Numbered from the stretch's first letter, positions 42,989 to 52,298 are shown. The stretch is 64,000 nt of DNA from Petrimonas sulfuriphila (GCF_051201015.1 NZ_JBPEHI010000001.1); one strand, 5' to 3'. Notes: generated from the letters alone by a model not told the origin. Made by a program: numbers and translations.

Positions 42989-44451
42989 TTATTCAAAATC
43001 TTATTTAATAATTTACGGACATTAACCGTCATGAACCCCGAGCCGGTATCTGACAATCCGTAGGGGACAATAAGCTCATCATTATGGATGATGGACCCGC
43101 AGGAATAAACTACGTTGGGTACATATCCCTCTCTTTCTTCGTCGTTAGGGACAAGAAGGGGGTCCCTGAGCCTTCCGATTTCTTTTGTGGGGTCATCCAA
43201 ATCGAGCAGAGTCGCTCCTAGGGAATACTGACGCATCGGCCCTACGCCATGCGTAATTACCAGCCAGCCTTCGGAGGTTTCAATCGGGGCGCCGCAGTTC
43301 CCGATCTGAATAAACTCCCAGGAGTATTTCGGTTCCTGTATTTTGACAGGTGCCGGCCACACGTTTATGTTGTCTGAGAAGGCGATATAGCTGCTTATTC
43401 CGTCGATTCTGGACAACATGGCGTATTTGCCCTTGATTTTTCGGGGGAACAGCGCCAGGTTTTTATTCTGTGTCCCGTCGCCGTGAAGTGGTTTTATTTC
43501 AAACGTATAAAAATCTTTGGTCACGATTAGTTTCTGTAAAGCCGCATAGCCATCGTAGGCACTGTACGTGGCATAATAGGTTGTTTCACCGTCATCATCG
43601 GTAAACTTCACAAAGCGGGCATCCTCAATACCTTTCCGCTCGGTATAGGACGTGGGAAAAATTACGCGTTCCGATATGTGCGTATCGCGCGAGAAATGTA
43701 TGGTGTAGTGCGAATCCGCCAACCAAATTATTTGCTTGACGGAACGCTGTACCTCCTCTTCCAGGTTGCTGTTGTTTGCCAGATATTCATATACCGATTT
43801 CAATAACTCTCCATAGATAAACTTGTCTGTCAAGGAATCCATTACCGGTTTTATGACGAGTTCATCAACTCCCATCTCATGAAGCTTAGCCTGAAAGCTT
43901 TTTTTATCGTAGATGTGTCTTTTTGTTACTTCGGCACTGTCAACATGGTATCCCGCTTTTTCAAACTCCAGTTCTCCCCGGTGATTTATCACCCCTGTTT
44001 GGAACACAATACTTGATATGTGTCCTTCGCCGGTTGCGCGAAAACTGACTATAATTCGTTTTGATCCTTCACTCAGGCCGGTTTGATCTGGAGATTCAAC
44101 AATTGAGGGATTGAAAAAAGCCGCAGAGCTGATAGAATATTCCATGGAAAAATAGGAGCCGATCAGCAATTTCTTCACCATGCTGATCTGCTCGGGTTCA
44201 GTGAGTGTGTTAGTGACAATTTCCATCGCTTTGCTATAGTGCTTTATGAATTTGTGTGTCAGGTTACGGTGCCGTTTTGAGAACTCTCTCAACGTGTACA
44301 TCAATGTTTTGTCCGCATCGCTTTCATCCATTTCCAATACCTTTGTTATCAAAGCGCTTGTCCGCTCCTCACCCAAATCCAGAAAACGGATGATTACTTG
44401 TTTGTAATTGGAATAAAACTTATTGGGTAAGCGGTTGATAATAATTTTCAT
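42985..44451 (-). CDS. GH130 family beta-mannoside phosphorylase / hydrolase
   Basis: A 488-residue protein. The C-terminal 300 residues form a five-bladed beta-propeller of the GH130 type, with HFSRDTHISERVIFPTSYTERKGIEDARFVKF, where the EDxR segment carries the catalytic Asp. The propeller also has YYATYSAYDG, LFPRKIKGKYAMLSRIDG, GNCGAPIETSEGWLVITHGVG and SCGSIIHNDELIVPYGLSD. GH130 enzymes phosphorolyse or hydrolyse beta-mannosides. The roughly 150-residue helical N-terminal extension marks the longer GH130 subgroup. Whether the phosphate-binding residues are present cannot be judged by eye. It lies tail to tail with two glycosyltransferases and has its own promoter. Confidence 0.85.
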   Translation of the reverse strand: MKIIINRLPNKFYSNYKQVIIRFLDLGEERTSALITKVLEMDESDADKTLMYTLREFSKRHRNLTHKFIKHYSKAMEIVTNTLTEPEQISMVKKLLIGSYFSMEYSISSAAFFNPSIVESPDQTGLSEGSKRIIVSFRATGEGHISSIVFQTGVINHRGELEFEKAGYHVDSAEVTKRHIYDKKSFQAKLHEMGVDELVIKPVMDSLTDKFIYGELLKSVYEYLANNSNLEEEVQRSVKQIIWLADSHYTIHFSRDTHISERVIFPTSYTERKGIEDARFVKFTDDDGETTYYATYSAYDGYAALQKLIVTKDFYTFEIKPLHGDGTQNKNLALFPRKIKGKYAMLSRIDGISSYIAFSDNINVWPAPVKIQEPKYSWEFIQIGNCGAPIETSEGWLVITHGVGPMRQYSLGATLLDLDDPTKEIGRLRDPLLVPNDEEREGYVPNVVYSCGSIIHNDELIVPYGLSDTGSGFMTVNVRKLLNKILNN

Positions 44452-44508
44452 ACGATGTAGTATTTAAAAGAATTGGCAGGGGTTATTCTTCGGAATAGGA
44501 CCCTGAAA

Positions 44509-44539
44509 CAAACTTACATCAATAAAAAGACATATTCAA
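44509..44539 (-). promoter_or_regulatory. Promoter of the GH130 gene
   Basis: On the minus strand, TTG at 44539-44537, a 20-nt spacer and TAAGTTTG at 44516-44509. The leader is about 50 nt before the ATG at 44451. Confidence 0.62.
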
Positions 44540-44643
44540 ATATCAACGCATAAAAATTCTCCAACCTTGTTAAGAAAAAGGGAGGATAATTGTCAAATTT
44601 CCGTTTTAGATGAAACGGTATGGTGCATCTGAAAATAATATGC

Positions 44644-44651
44644 TATTTTTG
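44644..44651 (+). promoter_or_regulatory. Candidate -7 element of lipA-lipB
   Basis: TATTTTTG, 45 nt before the ATG at 44696. It overlaps the GTG at 44651, so that upstream start would lie outside the transcript. No -33 TTG was seen. Confidence 0.45.
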
Positions 44652-44695
44652 TGGCACACTTTATTATTAATCACAGCAAAGAAAAATGTTACATC

Positions 44696-45538
44696 ATGAT
44701 GCAAAGAAAACCCGACTGGCTTAAAATTGAGCTCCCTCAAGGGAAGCAATACCTCGATATAAAGGAAGTTATCGCAAGAAATAAACTCCACACCATTTGT
44801 GTGAGCGGCAAGTGTCCTAATCTGGCGGAATGCTGGGGAAACGGAACGGCAACATTTATGATTCTGGGAGAAATATGTACCCGTTCCTGTGGCTTCTGTG
44901 CTACGAAAACCGGCAAACCCTTACCGGTAGACTGGGATGAACTGGACAGGCTGGCCGACACAATTTCCAAAATGAACCTGAAACATTGTGTAATAACCAG
45001 TGTTGACAGAGATGACCTGAGGGATTATGGCGCGGAGTTCTGGGCGGAAACCATCAGGTACGTAAAGAAAAAGAATCCGGGAATTACCCTGGAAACACTG
45101 ATTCCTGATTTTCTGGGAAAAGCAGAGCTTATTCATAAAGTAATCGATGCCGGCCCGGAGATAATCTCGCACAATATGGAAACTGTACGTAGGCTCACAC
45201 CGCTGGTGCGTAGTCGCGCTAAATATGACATAAGCCTGAAAACCATTGAAACCGTGGCAAAAAGTAACAAAAGCAAACCAAAATCGGGAATGATGGTTGG
45301 TTTGGGAGAGACACCTGAGGAGGTGGTGCAAACTATGGATGACCTGAGGGCTGTTGGATGCAAGGTGCTGACGATCGGGCAATACCTTCAGCCTACACGC
45401 AAGCATCTTCCGGTGAGTGAGTTTATATCCCCCGACCAGTTCAAGGAATACAAGAGGATAGGACTGGAAAAAGGATTCGAGTTTGTGGAAAGTGGCCCGT
45501 TGGTGCGTTCTTCCTACCGGGCAGAAAGGCACGTATAA
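44696..45538 (+). CDS. lipA: Lipoyl synthase
   Basis: A 280-residue radical SAM enzyme that inserts two sulfurs into octanoyl groups on lipoyl domains. The auxiliary cluster cysteines are in CVSGKCPNLAECW, the SAM cluster in CTRSCGFCATK, and the conserved C-terminal Ser in SGPLVRSSYRAERHV. ATG ATG at 44696/44699 gives the normal N terminus (MQRKPDWLKIELPQG). The frame is open further up to a GTG at 44651, but that overlaps the -7 box. It is 19 bp upstream of lipB and probably co-transcribed. Confidence 0.97.
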   Translation: MMQRKPDWLKIELPQGKQYLDIKEVIARNKLHTICVSGKCPNLAECWGNGTATFMILGEICTRSCGFCATKTGKPLPVDWDELDRLADTISKMNLKHCVITSVDRDDLRDYGAEFWAETIRYVKKKNPGITLETLIPDFLGKAELIHKVIDAGPEIISHNMETVRRLTPLVRSRAKYDISLKTIETVAKSNKSKPKSGMMVGLGETPEEVVQTMDDLRAVGCKVLTIGQYLQPTRKHLPVSEFISPDQFKEYKRIGLEKGFEFVESGPLVRSSYRAERHV

Positions 45539-45557
45539 ACGTTGAACTTTTCTACCT

Positions 45558-46274
45558 ATGGACAACAAAAAAGTAAGCTTTCAAAATCTTGGCCGCATTC
45601 GTTACAAAAAGGCCTGGGATTTGCAGGAAGAACTGTTTCAATCGGTGGTGGATGCAAAGGTTCATCACACCCTGCCCAAACCGCAATACCTGCTTTTTTG
45701 CGAACACGAGCCGGTGTATACCCTGGGAAAGAGTGGCAACAGGCAGAATCTTCTTATTGCCGAACAGGTGTGTAGAAGCAAAAATATCGATTATTACCCC
45801 ATCGACCGGGGTGGAGACATTACTTACCACGGTCCGGGACAACTGGTAGCGTACCCCATCATAGATATGGAAGAGTTTCATGTCGGGGTAAAGGCATATG
45901 TTCATAAACTGGAGGAGGTGGTCATTCAAACTCTTCGGCCGTACGGAATTGCTGCGGAGAAGGACGAGAAAGCCATGGGGGTCTGGATCGATGCGCAACG
46001 TCCTGCCAAAGCCCGTAAGATCTGTGCCATCGGTGTGCGTACCAGCCGGTTTGTAACCATGCACGGCCTGGCGCTCAATGTAAACACCGATCTGGCGTAC
46101 TTCAACTACATCAATCCCTGCGGGTTTACCGACAGAGGAGTAACGTCCATGCAGAAGGAACTGGGTAGGGAAGTGGATTTTGAGGAAGTTACGTACAGGA
46201 TGAAAGCAGCATTCTCGGATGTGTTTGGAATGAAGGTGGTTGAGGAACTATGTAGTCCTACGCCGTCTTTTTGA
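45558..46274 (+). CDS. lipB: Octanoyltransferase LipB
   Basis: A 238-residue enzyme that moves octanoyl from ACP to the lipoyl-domain lysine, supplying LipA. Family motifs are FCEHEPVYTLGKSG, DRGGDITYHGPGQLVAYPI, the catalytic Lys in ARKICAIGVRTSRFVTMHGLALNVNTDL, and the catalytic Cys in FNYINPCGFTDRGVTSM. Length is normal. It is the second gene of the lipA-lipB pair. No terminator with a plus-strand T run follows; the hairpin at 46330 serves the opposite gene. Confidence 0.96.
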   Translation: MDNKKVSFQNLGRIRYKKAWDLQEELFQSVVDAKVHHTLPKPQYLLFCEHEPVYTLGKSGNRQNLLIAEQVCRSKNIDYYPIDRGGDITYHGPGQLVAYPIIDMEEFHVGVKAYVHKLEEVVIQTLRPYGIAAEKDEKAMGVWIDAQRPAKARKICAIGVRTSRFVTMHGLALNVNTDLAYFNYINPCGFTDRGVTSMQKELGREVDFEEVTYRMKAAFSDVFGMKVVEELCSPTPSF

Positions 46275-46320
46275 TGGCTAGTCACTCTGCGGGATATGCC
46301 CGCCTGGTGGCGAGTATCGG

Positions 46321-46357
46321 GTAAAAAAACGGCATGATGTTCGAAAACATCATGCCG
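46321..46357 (-). terminator. Terminator of the small Ig-like lipoprotein gene
   Basis: Perfect 12-bp stem cggcatgatgtt / aacatcatgccg with a CGAA tetraloop (46330-46357). On the minus strand it runs into seven Ts (plus-strand A run at 46323-46329). It may also slow plus-strand transcription leaving lipB. Confidence 0.9.
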
Positions 46358-46388
46358 AAAACATATGTAGATCTGTTTAATTATACCA

Positions 46389-46712
46389 TCAGCTCTTTTT
46401 CACTACTTTTACGGTAATGGTACCTTTTACTTTGTTCTTGTCCGTAACCGCAATCGTGGTTTGACCTTCCTTCACTCCCGTAACTTTCACATCACTGTTC
46501 GTTACCGTGGCAGTGGCGATGGTTTTGTCAGCTTCTACAACTGTAAATGGAGCGGTGCCGCCGCTTACCTTGACGGTTGCATCCTCAGTAACTTTCACTT
46601 CAACCGTTGAAGGAGTTAATGTCAGTTTGGGATCGGGCTGATCTTTTTTGTCACAAGCCACAAAAAAGAGCGATACAAGAAGTATGCTCATTATAGAACT
46701 TAGTCTTTTCAT
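46389..46712 (-). CDS. Small surface-type lipoprotein with Ig-like (BIG2-like) domain
   Basis: A 107-residue predicted lipoprotein with a signal peptide and a lipobox before Cys20 (LLVSLFFVACDKKD). The mature part is a Thr/Val-rich beta sandwich (LTLTPSTVEVKVTEDATVKVSGG, TIATATVTNSDVKVTGVKEGQTTIAVTDKNK) that resembles a single bacterial Ig-like group 2 repeat. The acidic/basic residues right after the Cys may favour outer-membrane sorting. It is monocistronic, with a strong terminator. I do not recognise a specific function. Confidence 0.8.
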   Translation of the reverse strand: MKRLSSIMSILLVSLFFVACDKKDQPDPKLTLTPSTVEVKVTEDATVKVSGGTAPFTVVEADKTIATATVTNSDVKVTGVKEGQTTIAVTDKNKVKGTITVKVVKKS

Positions 46713-47052
46713 ACTTAAAACATTTAAAATTTGAAATTAATTTAATGATTGTTCAAAAACGGCCAAAATTTTAGGCTGCCAAAATTCGAATTTATTTCGG
46801 TCGTTTTAAACATAGATGCGGAAAACTGAAAAACGCTGCATGGAAATGCTATATTTAACCATGATTAACGTTGAAATGTGATTGTGGAAAAGGGATTTGA
46901 AACTATAAAGCCGAGAGTACGCTCCTATTTGGCAAACAGATAACCCGTTTGAAAAAGATAAACAAGGGACGAAAAAGAAAGAACCCTCAATTTCAAAGCA
47001 TAACCTTAAACATTTTTAACTGCGAAATCAACCGTAACGATTTAACATTTCC
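46713..47052. other. Intergenic region between divergent lipoprotein and moxR genes
   Basis: The gap is 486 bp in all. It is A/T-rich with no coding frame of note and no RNA gene I recognise. A 9-bp direct repeat gccaaaatt occurs at 46762-46770 and 46778-46786, 16 bp apart. That could be an operator for the lipoprotein gene, whose promoter I could not place. Confidence 0.4.
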
Positions 47053-47060
47053 TATTTTTG
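47053..47060 (+). promoter_or_regulatory. Candidate -7 element of the Bat operon
   Basis: TATTTTTG, an exact TAnnTTTG match, giving a leader of about 130 nt before the moxR ATG at 47199. There is no clear -33 TTG. Confidence 0.45.
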
Positions 47061-47198
47061 TGTTTCGAAAGCCGAAAGGCTCGTTTGGGGTTAACGGATG
47101 TTGTGAAAATAGGACCTGACTTGTTCTGCTTTTGGCTGACAGCTACACGATATTTTCAGACATTTCCTTCAGCACCGTAAATTTAAATAGATTACAAT

Positions 47199-48194
47199 AT
47201 GAATCAAGTAGTTGATATCAAGGAATTAAACGAGAGAATTGAGCGGAAAAGCGCCTTTACCCAAACCCTGTTTACCGGAATGGATAAAGTGATTGTGGGA
47301 CAGAAACATTTGGTGGAGTCGCTTTTAATCGGATTGTTGTCCGACGGACATATCCTGCTTGAAGGGGTGCCCGGGCTGGCAAAGACATTGGCCATAAAAT
47401 CCCTGGCCCAACTGATCGAGGCAAAGTACAACCGTGTCCAGTTTACGCCCGACCTGTTGCCGGCCGACGTCGTTGGAACCATGATATACAGTCCCCGCAA
47501 CGAAGAGTTTCAGGTCAAACACGGTCCGGTTTTTGCGAATTTTGTGTTGGCGGACGAAATAAACCGTGCGCCTGCCAAAGTGCAGAGTGCGTTGCTTGAG
47601 GCCATGCAGGAACGTCAGGTCACTATCGGCGAAAAAACCTATAAGCTGCCCAATCCTTTTCTGGTGATGGCCACGCAAAACCCGATTGAGCAAGAAGGGA
47701 CCTATCCGTTGCCCGAAGCTCAAGTCGACCGTTTCATGCTGAAGGTGGTTATCGGTTATCCAACCAAGGAGGAAGAGAAACGCATCATTCGTCAGAATAT
47801 TTTTGAGCCGGTAGCCATTGACAAGCCGGTAGTCTCTACCGAAGAGATTCTGGAAGCACGTAAAGTAGTGCGCGATGTTTATATCGATGAAAAGATCGAA
47901 CGTTACATAATCGATATTGTGTTCGCTACCCGTTTTCCCGACCAGTTCGGCTTAAAGGGCATGAAAGAGATGATCGGATTCGGTGCATCGCCGCGTGCGT
48001 CCATCAACCTGGCGCTGGCTGCCCGCACATTTGCCTTCATCAAGCGCCGCGGTTATGTGATCCCCGAAGATATCCGTGCCGTTTGCCACGATGTTCTCCG
48101 ACACCGCATCGGACTCACTTACGAGGCAGAGGCTAACAACCTGACATCGGAAGAAATTGTCAGCGAAATCTTGAACAAGGTAGAGGTACCCTAA
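47199..48194 (+). CDS. MoxR-family AAA+ ATPase of the Bat operon
   Basis: A 331-residue AAA_3 ATPase. The Walker A region is ILLEGVPGLAKTLAIKSLAQ (about 50-69), Walker B is FVLADEINRAPAKVQSALLEAMQE, and sensor 1 is FLVMATQNPIEQEGTYPLPEAQVDRFML. MoxR ATPases act as chaperones that activate von Willebrand factor A partners by metal-ion insertion or remodelling. Here the partners BatA, BatB and the DUF58 protein are encoded directly downstream, so this is the energy-providing component. It is the first gene of an operon that runs to 56354. Confidence 0.93.
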   Translation: MNQVVDIKELNERIERKSAFTQTLFTGMDKVIVGQKHLVESLLIGLLSDGHILLEGVPGLAKTLAIKSLAQLIEAKYNRVQFTPDLLPADVVGTMIYSPRNEEFQVKHGPVFANFVLADEINRAPAKVQSALLEAMQERQVTIGEKTYKLPNPFLVMATQNPIEQEGTYPLPEAQVDRFMLKVVIGYPTKEEEKRIIRQNIFEPVAIDKPVVSTEEILEARKVVRDVYIDEKIERYIIDIVFATRFPDQFGLKGMKEMIGFGASPRASINLALAARTFAFIKRRGYVIPEDIRAVCHDVLRHRIGLTYEAEANNLTSEEIVSEILNKVEVP

Positions 48195-48275
48195 TAATAA
48201 CGGCCGGGAGGCCTGAAGAATGGGAGAGAGGACGATGTTGACAGGTGGCGCTTGCGTCTCAAAAAATGGGAGTAA

Positions 48276-49145
48276 ATGGAAACCAGCGAATTACTAAAGA
48301 AAGTACGGCATATTGAAATAAAAGCACGGGGGTTGTCGCGGAATATTTTCGCGGGGCAATACCACTCAGCCTTTAAAGGACGCGGTATGGCGTTTTCCGA
48401 AGTTCGCGAGTACCAGTACGGCGACGATATGCGTGATATTGACTGGAACGTTACTGCCCGGTACAACCGTCCGTACGTGAAAATTTTCGAAGAAGAGCGT
48501 GAGCTTACCGTGATGCTGCTTATTGATGTGTCGGAAAGCCTGGGTTTTGGATCGTCGGAGAAGATCAAGCGTGATACGGTGGCCGAAATCGCGGCAACCT
48601 TGGCGTTTTCAGCCATCCAGAACAACGATAAGATTGGTGTCATCTTTTTTTCCGACAAGGTGGAAAAATTTATCCCGCCCAAGAAGGGAAGAAAACACAT
48701 TCTTTTTATTATCCGTGAGATTCTGGGCTTTGAACCCGAAAGTGCCGGAACCGATATCAACCTGGCGTTGCGTTACATGACCAATGCCATAAAGAAACGT
48801 TGTACCACATTTTTAATCTCCGATTTTATTGACACGGGCGACTACAAGCCTGCGCTGCGTATTGCCAACCGCAAACACGACATAGTCGCTATCCAGGTAT
48901 ACGATAAACTCAGCACACGGTTGCCGTCAGTGGGGTTAATGAAGGTGAAAGATCCCGAATCCGGGGGCGAAATGTGGATAGATACCTCATCCGGAAACGT
49001 AAGGAACCATTATGCGAAATGGTGGCTGGACCGTCAGGCTGAGATGATGCTCACATTCAAGCAGAGCAGCGTGGATAACGTCTCCGTTTCAACGGAAGAC
49101 GATTATGCGAAAGCGTTATTGCTGTTGTTTCAAAGAAGGAGATAG
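48276..49145 (+). CDS. DUF58 / vWA-like protein of the Bat operon
   Basis: A 289-residue cytoplasmic protein with the DUF58 signature GRGMAFSEVREYQYGDDMRDIDWNVTARYNRPYVKIFEEER (about 38-78), then a vWA-like fold with LLIDVSESLGFGSS, equivalent to the MIDAS DxSxS loop. The AGTDINLALRYM segment lies further on. DUF58 proteins are standard partners of MoxR ATPases. The gap of 81 bp from moxR contains nothing recognisable. Confidence 0.92.
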   Translation: METSELLKKVRHIEIKARGLSRNIFAGQYHSAFKGRGMAFSEVREYQYGDDMRDIDWNVTARYNRPYVKIFEEERELTVMLLIDVSESLGFGSSEKIKRDTVAEIAATLAFSAIQNNDKIGVIFFSDKVEKFIPPKKGRKHILFIIREILGFEPESAGTDINLALRYMTNAIKKRCTTFLISDFIDTGDYKPALRIANRKHDIVAIQVYDKLSTRLPSVGLMKVKDPESGGEMWIDTSSGNVRNHYAKWWLDRQAEMMLTFKQSSVDNVSVSTEDDYAKALLLLFQRRR

Positions 49146-49154
49146 GGGAAGAAG

Positions 49155-50216
49155 TTGGAATTTAGAAGAAATCAAGAAGTGGGAAAAAAGGTTCTGCATA
49201 TATTACTGCCGTTATTTTTGCTGATAAGCATTACGCACCGTTCTTTTGCGCAACGTGCTTCGGTGCAGGCAAGTGTTCAGCCCGCCGAAATTCAGATCGG
49301 TGAGCAGGCGCTTATCAACCTGAAGGTTATCGCCCCCAAGGACAAGACCATCCAGTTTCCCGTTTATCAGAAAGAAATCATACCCGGACTGGAAGTGTTA
49401 ACCATGCTCCCGCCCGATACCGTTATTGAGAACAACGTGGCCACCATGAATTTCAAATACGTGGTCACGTCGTTCGACTCCACGCTGTATTACGTTCCCC
49501 ATATGCCCGTTTTCGACGGGACCGACACCATCTATTCCAACTCTTTCGGGCTGAAGGTGACATCGCCTGTGCTGAAGGATTCCACAGTAGCATACCTGGA
49601 AAAAATGAATACGGGACAAACCGATTCCATTGATTTCCACCAACTTCAGCTTAATGACATAAAGCCGGTTCAAAAGCCGGCATTTGTATGGACGGATTAT
49701 CTCTGGATACTGTGGATAGTGCTGGGTCTCATTTTGCTTCTGCTGTTGATCGGCCTGATTATTGTCCTTGTACTCCGGAAAAAGAACAAGGGCTATTTCT
49801 TCACCCCGCCGCAAGTGCTGCCGCCGCACGTCCGTGCCCTTCAGGAGCTGGATAAGCTCAGGGCCGGGAAAATCTGGCAACAGGGCCGTGAAAAAGAGTT
49901 TTACACGAAGATTACCGATATCCTGCGGGTGTATATGTTTGAACGCTACAGGATAAATGCCATGGAGATGACTTCAGGTGAAATTCTCGTGGAAATAAGA
50001 AAAAGGTCGGAAGAAGATTCCATTTACAACAACCTGGTTCAGATTCTTTCGGTAGCAGATATGGTGAAGTTCGCGAAGCATAAACCCTACATGGATGAGA
50101 ACGACTTAAGTTTGATGAACGCCTATTTCTTTGTCAACCAAACGCGCGAACCCGATCCGCTTCCCGATAAAAAAGAACAGGAAAAGCTAAAAGACGAGAT
50201 TGATAAAGAAAAATAG
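49155..50216 (+). CDS. Bat-operon membrane protein with N-terminal beta domain and cytoplasmic tail
   Basis: A 353-residue protein between the DUF58 gene and batA. It has a signal-like N terminus (HILLPLFLLISITHRSFAQ) and a periplasmic beta-rich domain (VQASVQPAEIQIGEQALINLKV). A transmembrane helix lies at about 178-205 (YLWILWIVLGLILLLLLIGLIIVLVL), followed by a cytoplasmic helical domain (KEFYTKITDILRVYMFERYRINAMEMTSGEIL) and a Lys/Glu/Asp tail. The layout is a short version of BatD, and both end in a similar helical domain. No ATG fits: TTG at 49155 or GTG at 49179 must be used. Confidence 0.8.
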   Translation: MEFRRNQEVGKKVLHILLPLFLLISITHRSFAQRASVQASVQPAEIQIGEQALINLKVIAPKDKTIQFPVYQKEIIPGLEVLTMLPPDTVIENNVATMNFKYVVTSFDSTLYYVPHMPVFDGTDTIYSNSFGLKVTSPVLKDSTVAYLEKMNTGQTDSIDFHQLQLNDIKPVQKPAFVWTDYLWILWIVLGLILLLLLIGLIIVLVLRKKNKGYFFTPPQVLPPHVRALQELDKLRAGKIWQQGREKEFYTKITDILRVYMFERYRINAMEMTSGEILVEIRKRSEEDSIYNNLVQILSVADMVKFAKHKPYMDENDLSLMNAYFFVNQTREPDPLPDKKEQEKLKDEIDKEK

Positions 50217-50260
50217 ACAAAAAAGACGAAAAGTCTGAAACATAAAGGTCTTACAAGAAT

Positions 50261-51244
50261 ATGCAATTTGCCAACCCTACATATCTTTATTTGCTGCTGA
50301 TACTGGCTCCGCTGATCGCGTGGTACATCGTGCGCATGTCTAAAACACAGGCGTCCTTCAAACTGGCTTCCACCCATGCCTTCAACAGTAAGAACAGGGG
50401 AGTTAAAACGTACCTGCGCCACCTGCCGTTCGCGCTAAGGATGATGGCAGTTGCGCTGATAATTGTTGTTGTGGCACGCCCGCAGGCGGTGGATAGCTGG
50501 GAAGAGTCTGAAACGCAGGGAATTGATATAGTGCTGGCTCTTGACGTGTCGGGGTCGATGCTGGCGCAGGATTTGCAACCCAACCGGCTGGAAGCCGCTA
50601 AAAAAGTGGCTGCCGAATTTATCACCGATCGGAAGAATGATAACATCGGATTGGTGATTTTTGCCGGGGAAAGCTTTACACAATGCCCCATGACCACCGA
50701 CCACAAGGTTCTGTTGAACCTGCTGAACGGTATCGATTTCGGGCTTATCGAAGACGGAACGGCTATCGGGTTGGGGCTGGCAAATGCCGTGAATCGGTTG
50801 AAAGACAGTGAGTCCAAATCGAAAGTGGTGATTTTGCTGACGGACGGCTCAAACAACCGCGGGCAGATTGCACCGCTCACCGCGGCCGACCTGGCTCAGT
50901 CTTACGGCATCCGCGTATATACCGTCGGCGCCGGAACGAAAGGAATGGCGCCAACACCGGTGCAAACACCTTTCGGAATGCGGTTACAGAACATGCCGGT
51001 GGATATCGACGAAAAAACGCTGACCGAAATTGCATCCCTGACCGGAGGAAAATATTTCCGGGCCGAGGACAACGAAAGTCTAAGCAATATATACAGCGAG
51101 ATTGATGAATTGGAAAAATACCTCATCAGCGTGCAGAATGTTACGCGAAAACAGGAATTGTTCCTCCCGTTTGCACTGCTTGCCCTGGGATTGATTCTGA
51201 TGGAGTTGGTGTTGAGAAGGACGTGGTTGAGGAATATACCGTAG
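50261..51244 (+). CDS. batA: BatA: vWA-domain membrane protein
   Basis: A 327-residue inner-membrane protein with two N-terminal hydrophobic segments (LYLLLILAPLIAWYIV; LPFALRMMAVALIIVVVA). The von Willebrand factor A domain carries a complete MIDAS motif in VLALDVSGSMLAQDLQ, with Thr in TDHKVLL and Asp in VVILLTDGSNNRGQ. A C-terminal TM segment (LFLPFALLALGLILMEL) follows. It was originally described in the Bacteroides fragilis aerotolerance operon. It is paired with BatB, which has the same layout, and acts with the MoxR ATPase upstream. Confidence 0.93.
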   Translation: MQFANPTYLYLLLILAPLIAWYIVRMSKTQASFKLASTHAFNSKNRGVKTYLRHLPFALRMMAVALIIVVVARPQAVDSWEESETQGIDIVLALDVSGSMLAQDLQPNRLEAAKKVAAEFITDRKNDNIGLVIFAGESFTQCPMTTDHKVLLNLLNGIDFGLIEDGTAIGLGLANAVNRLKDSESKSKVVILLTDGSNNRGQIAPLTAADLAQSYGIRVYTVGAGTKGMAPTPVQTPFGMRLQNMPVDIDEKTLTEIASLTGGKYFRAEDNESLSNIYSEIDELEKYLISVQNVTRKQELFLPFALLALGLILMELVLRRTWLRNIP

Positions 51245-51275
51245 ATGGGGTGTGTTAAGAGAATAAAAAAAAGAA

Positions 51276-52298
51276 ATGTTTAGATTCGAAAATCCGGAAT
51301 ACCTGTACTTGTTTATCGCCATGCCTTTTTTGGTGGCGCTTTACATTTACCTGAACATTAGAAAGCGAAACGATGTGAAGAAACTCGGCGTTCTTTCTAC
51401 TGTAAAAAAAATGATGCCTGAACTGTCACTCAAGCGCTCCTACTTGAAGTTCTGGCTGATTTTTGCAGCGCTTTGCACGGGAATTATCATGATTGCCCGT
51501 CCACAATTTGGGACTAAGGTGGAAAACGTTGAAAAGGAGGGGATTGAGCTGGTAATTGCCATAGACGTTTCCAATTCCATGCTGGCGCGCGATGTTTCTC
51601 CCGACAGGTTGTCACGGGCAAAACAGATCTTGTCGAGGATCATCGATGTTCGCAAAAACGATAAGGTAGCCCTCATCGTCTTTGCAGGAGAGGCATATGT
51701 CCAGATGCCGCTGACTTCCGATACGCAGTCGGCAAAACTGTTTCTCAATACCATTGATCCGAGTTTGGTGCCCGTTCAAGGGACGGCTATTGCTGAAGCC
51801 ATAACATTGGGAGTAAGTTCCTTTTCAGGAGACCAGGACGTAGACAAAGCAATGATTCTTATCACCGATGGTGAAGATCACGAAGGGAATGCCAACGAAG
51901 CTGCCAGGCAAGCCTCCGATGCCGGAATTATGATAAATGTTATCGGGATAGGGTCGGTGGAAGGAACGCCTGTGCCTGAGTCGGAATACAGCAACAATTA
52001 CAGGACAGACAGCGGAGGACAGGTGGTTGTCTCGCGGCTGAATGAACAAATGGCTCAGGAGATTGCTCAAAACGGAAAAGGGCTGTATGTGCAGGCCGAT
52101 AATTCCAATACCGCCGTACGGGCTTTGGAGACGGAATTGAATGAACTGGAGACCAAAAAAACAACCAGCCTTTCTTATTCGGAATATGACGAGAAATTTC
52201 CGTTCTTTGCCTGGATATTATTGATTATCTTAATTGTCGAATTCCTGATATACGACAAGAAAAATCCGCTGTTTAAAAATATTCGCTTATTCAGATGA
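51276..52298 (+). CDS. batB: BatB: vWA-domain membrane protein
   Basis: A 340-residue paralogue of BatA. Two N-terminal TM segments (YLYLFIAMPFLVALYIYL; FWLIFAALCTGIIMIA) precede a vWA domain with MIDAS VIAIDVSNSMLARDVS and ILITDGEDHEGNANEAA, and a C-terminal TM anchor (FPFFAWILLIILIVEFLIY) follows. BatA and BatB probably form a heteromer in the membrane. The gene follows batA by 31 bp, and its TGA overlaps the batC ATG by 4 bp. Confidence 0.93.
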   Translation: MFRFENPEYLYLFIAMPFLVALYIYLNIRKRNDVKKLGVLSTVKKMMPELSLKRSYLKFWLIFAALCTGIIMIARPQFGTKVENVEKEGIELVIAIDVSNSMLARDVSPDRLSRAKQILSRIIDVRKNDKVALIVFAGEAYVQMPLTSDTQSAKLFLNTIDPSLVPVQGTAIAEAITLGVSSFSGDQDVDKAMILITDGEDHEGNANEAARQASDAGIMINVIGIGSVEGTPVPESEYSNNYRTDSGGQVVVSRLNEQMAQEIAQNGKGLYVQADNSNTAVRALETELNELETKKTTSLSYSEYDEKFPFFAWILLIILIVEFLIYDKKNPLFKNIRLFR

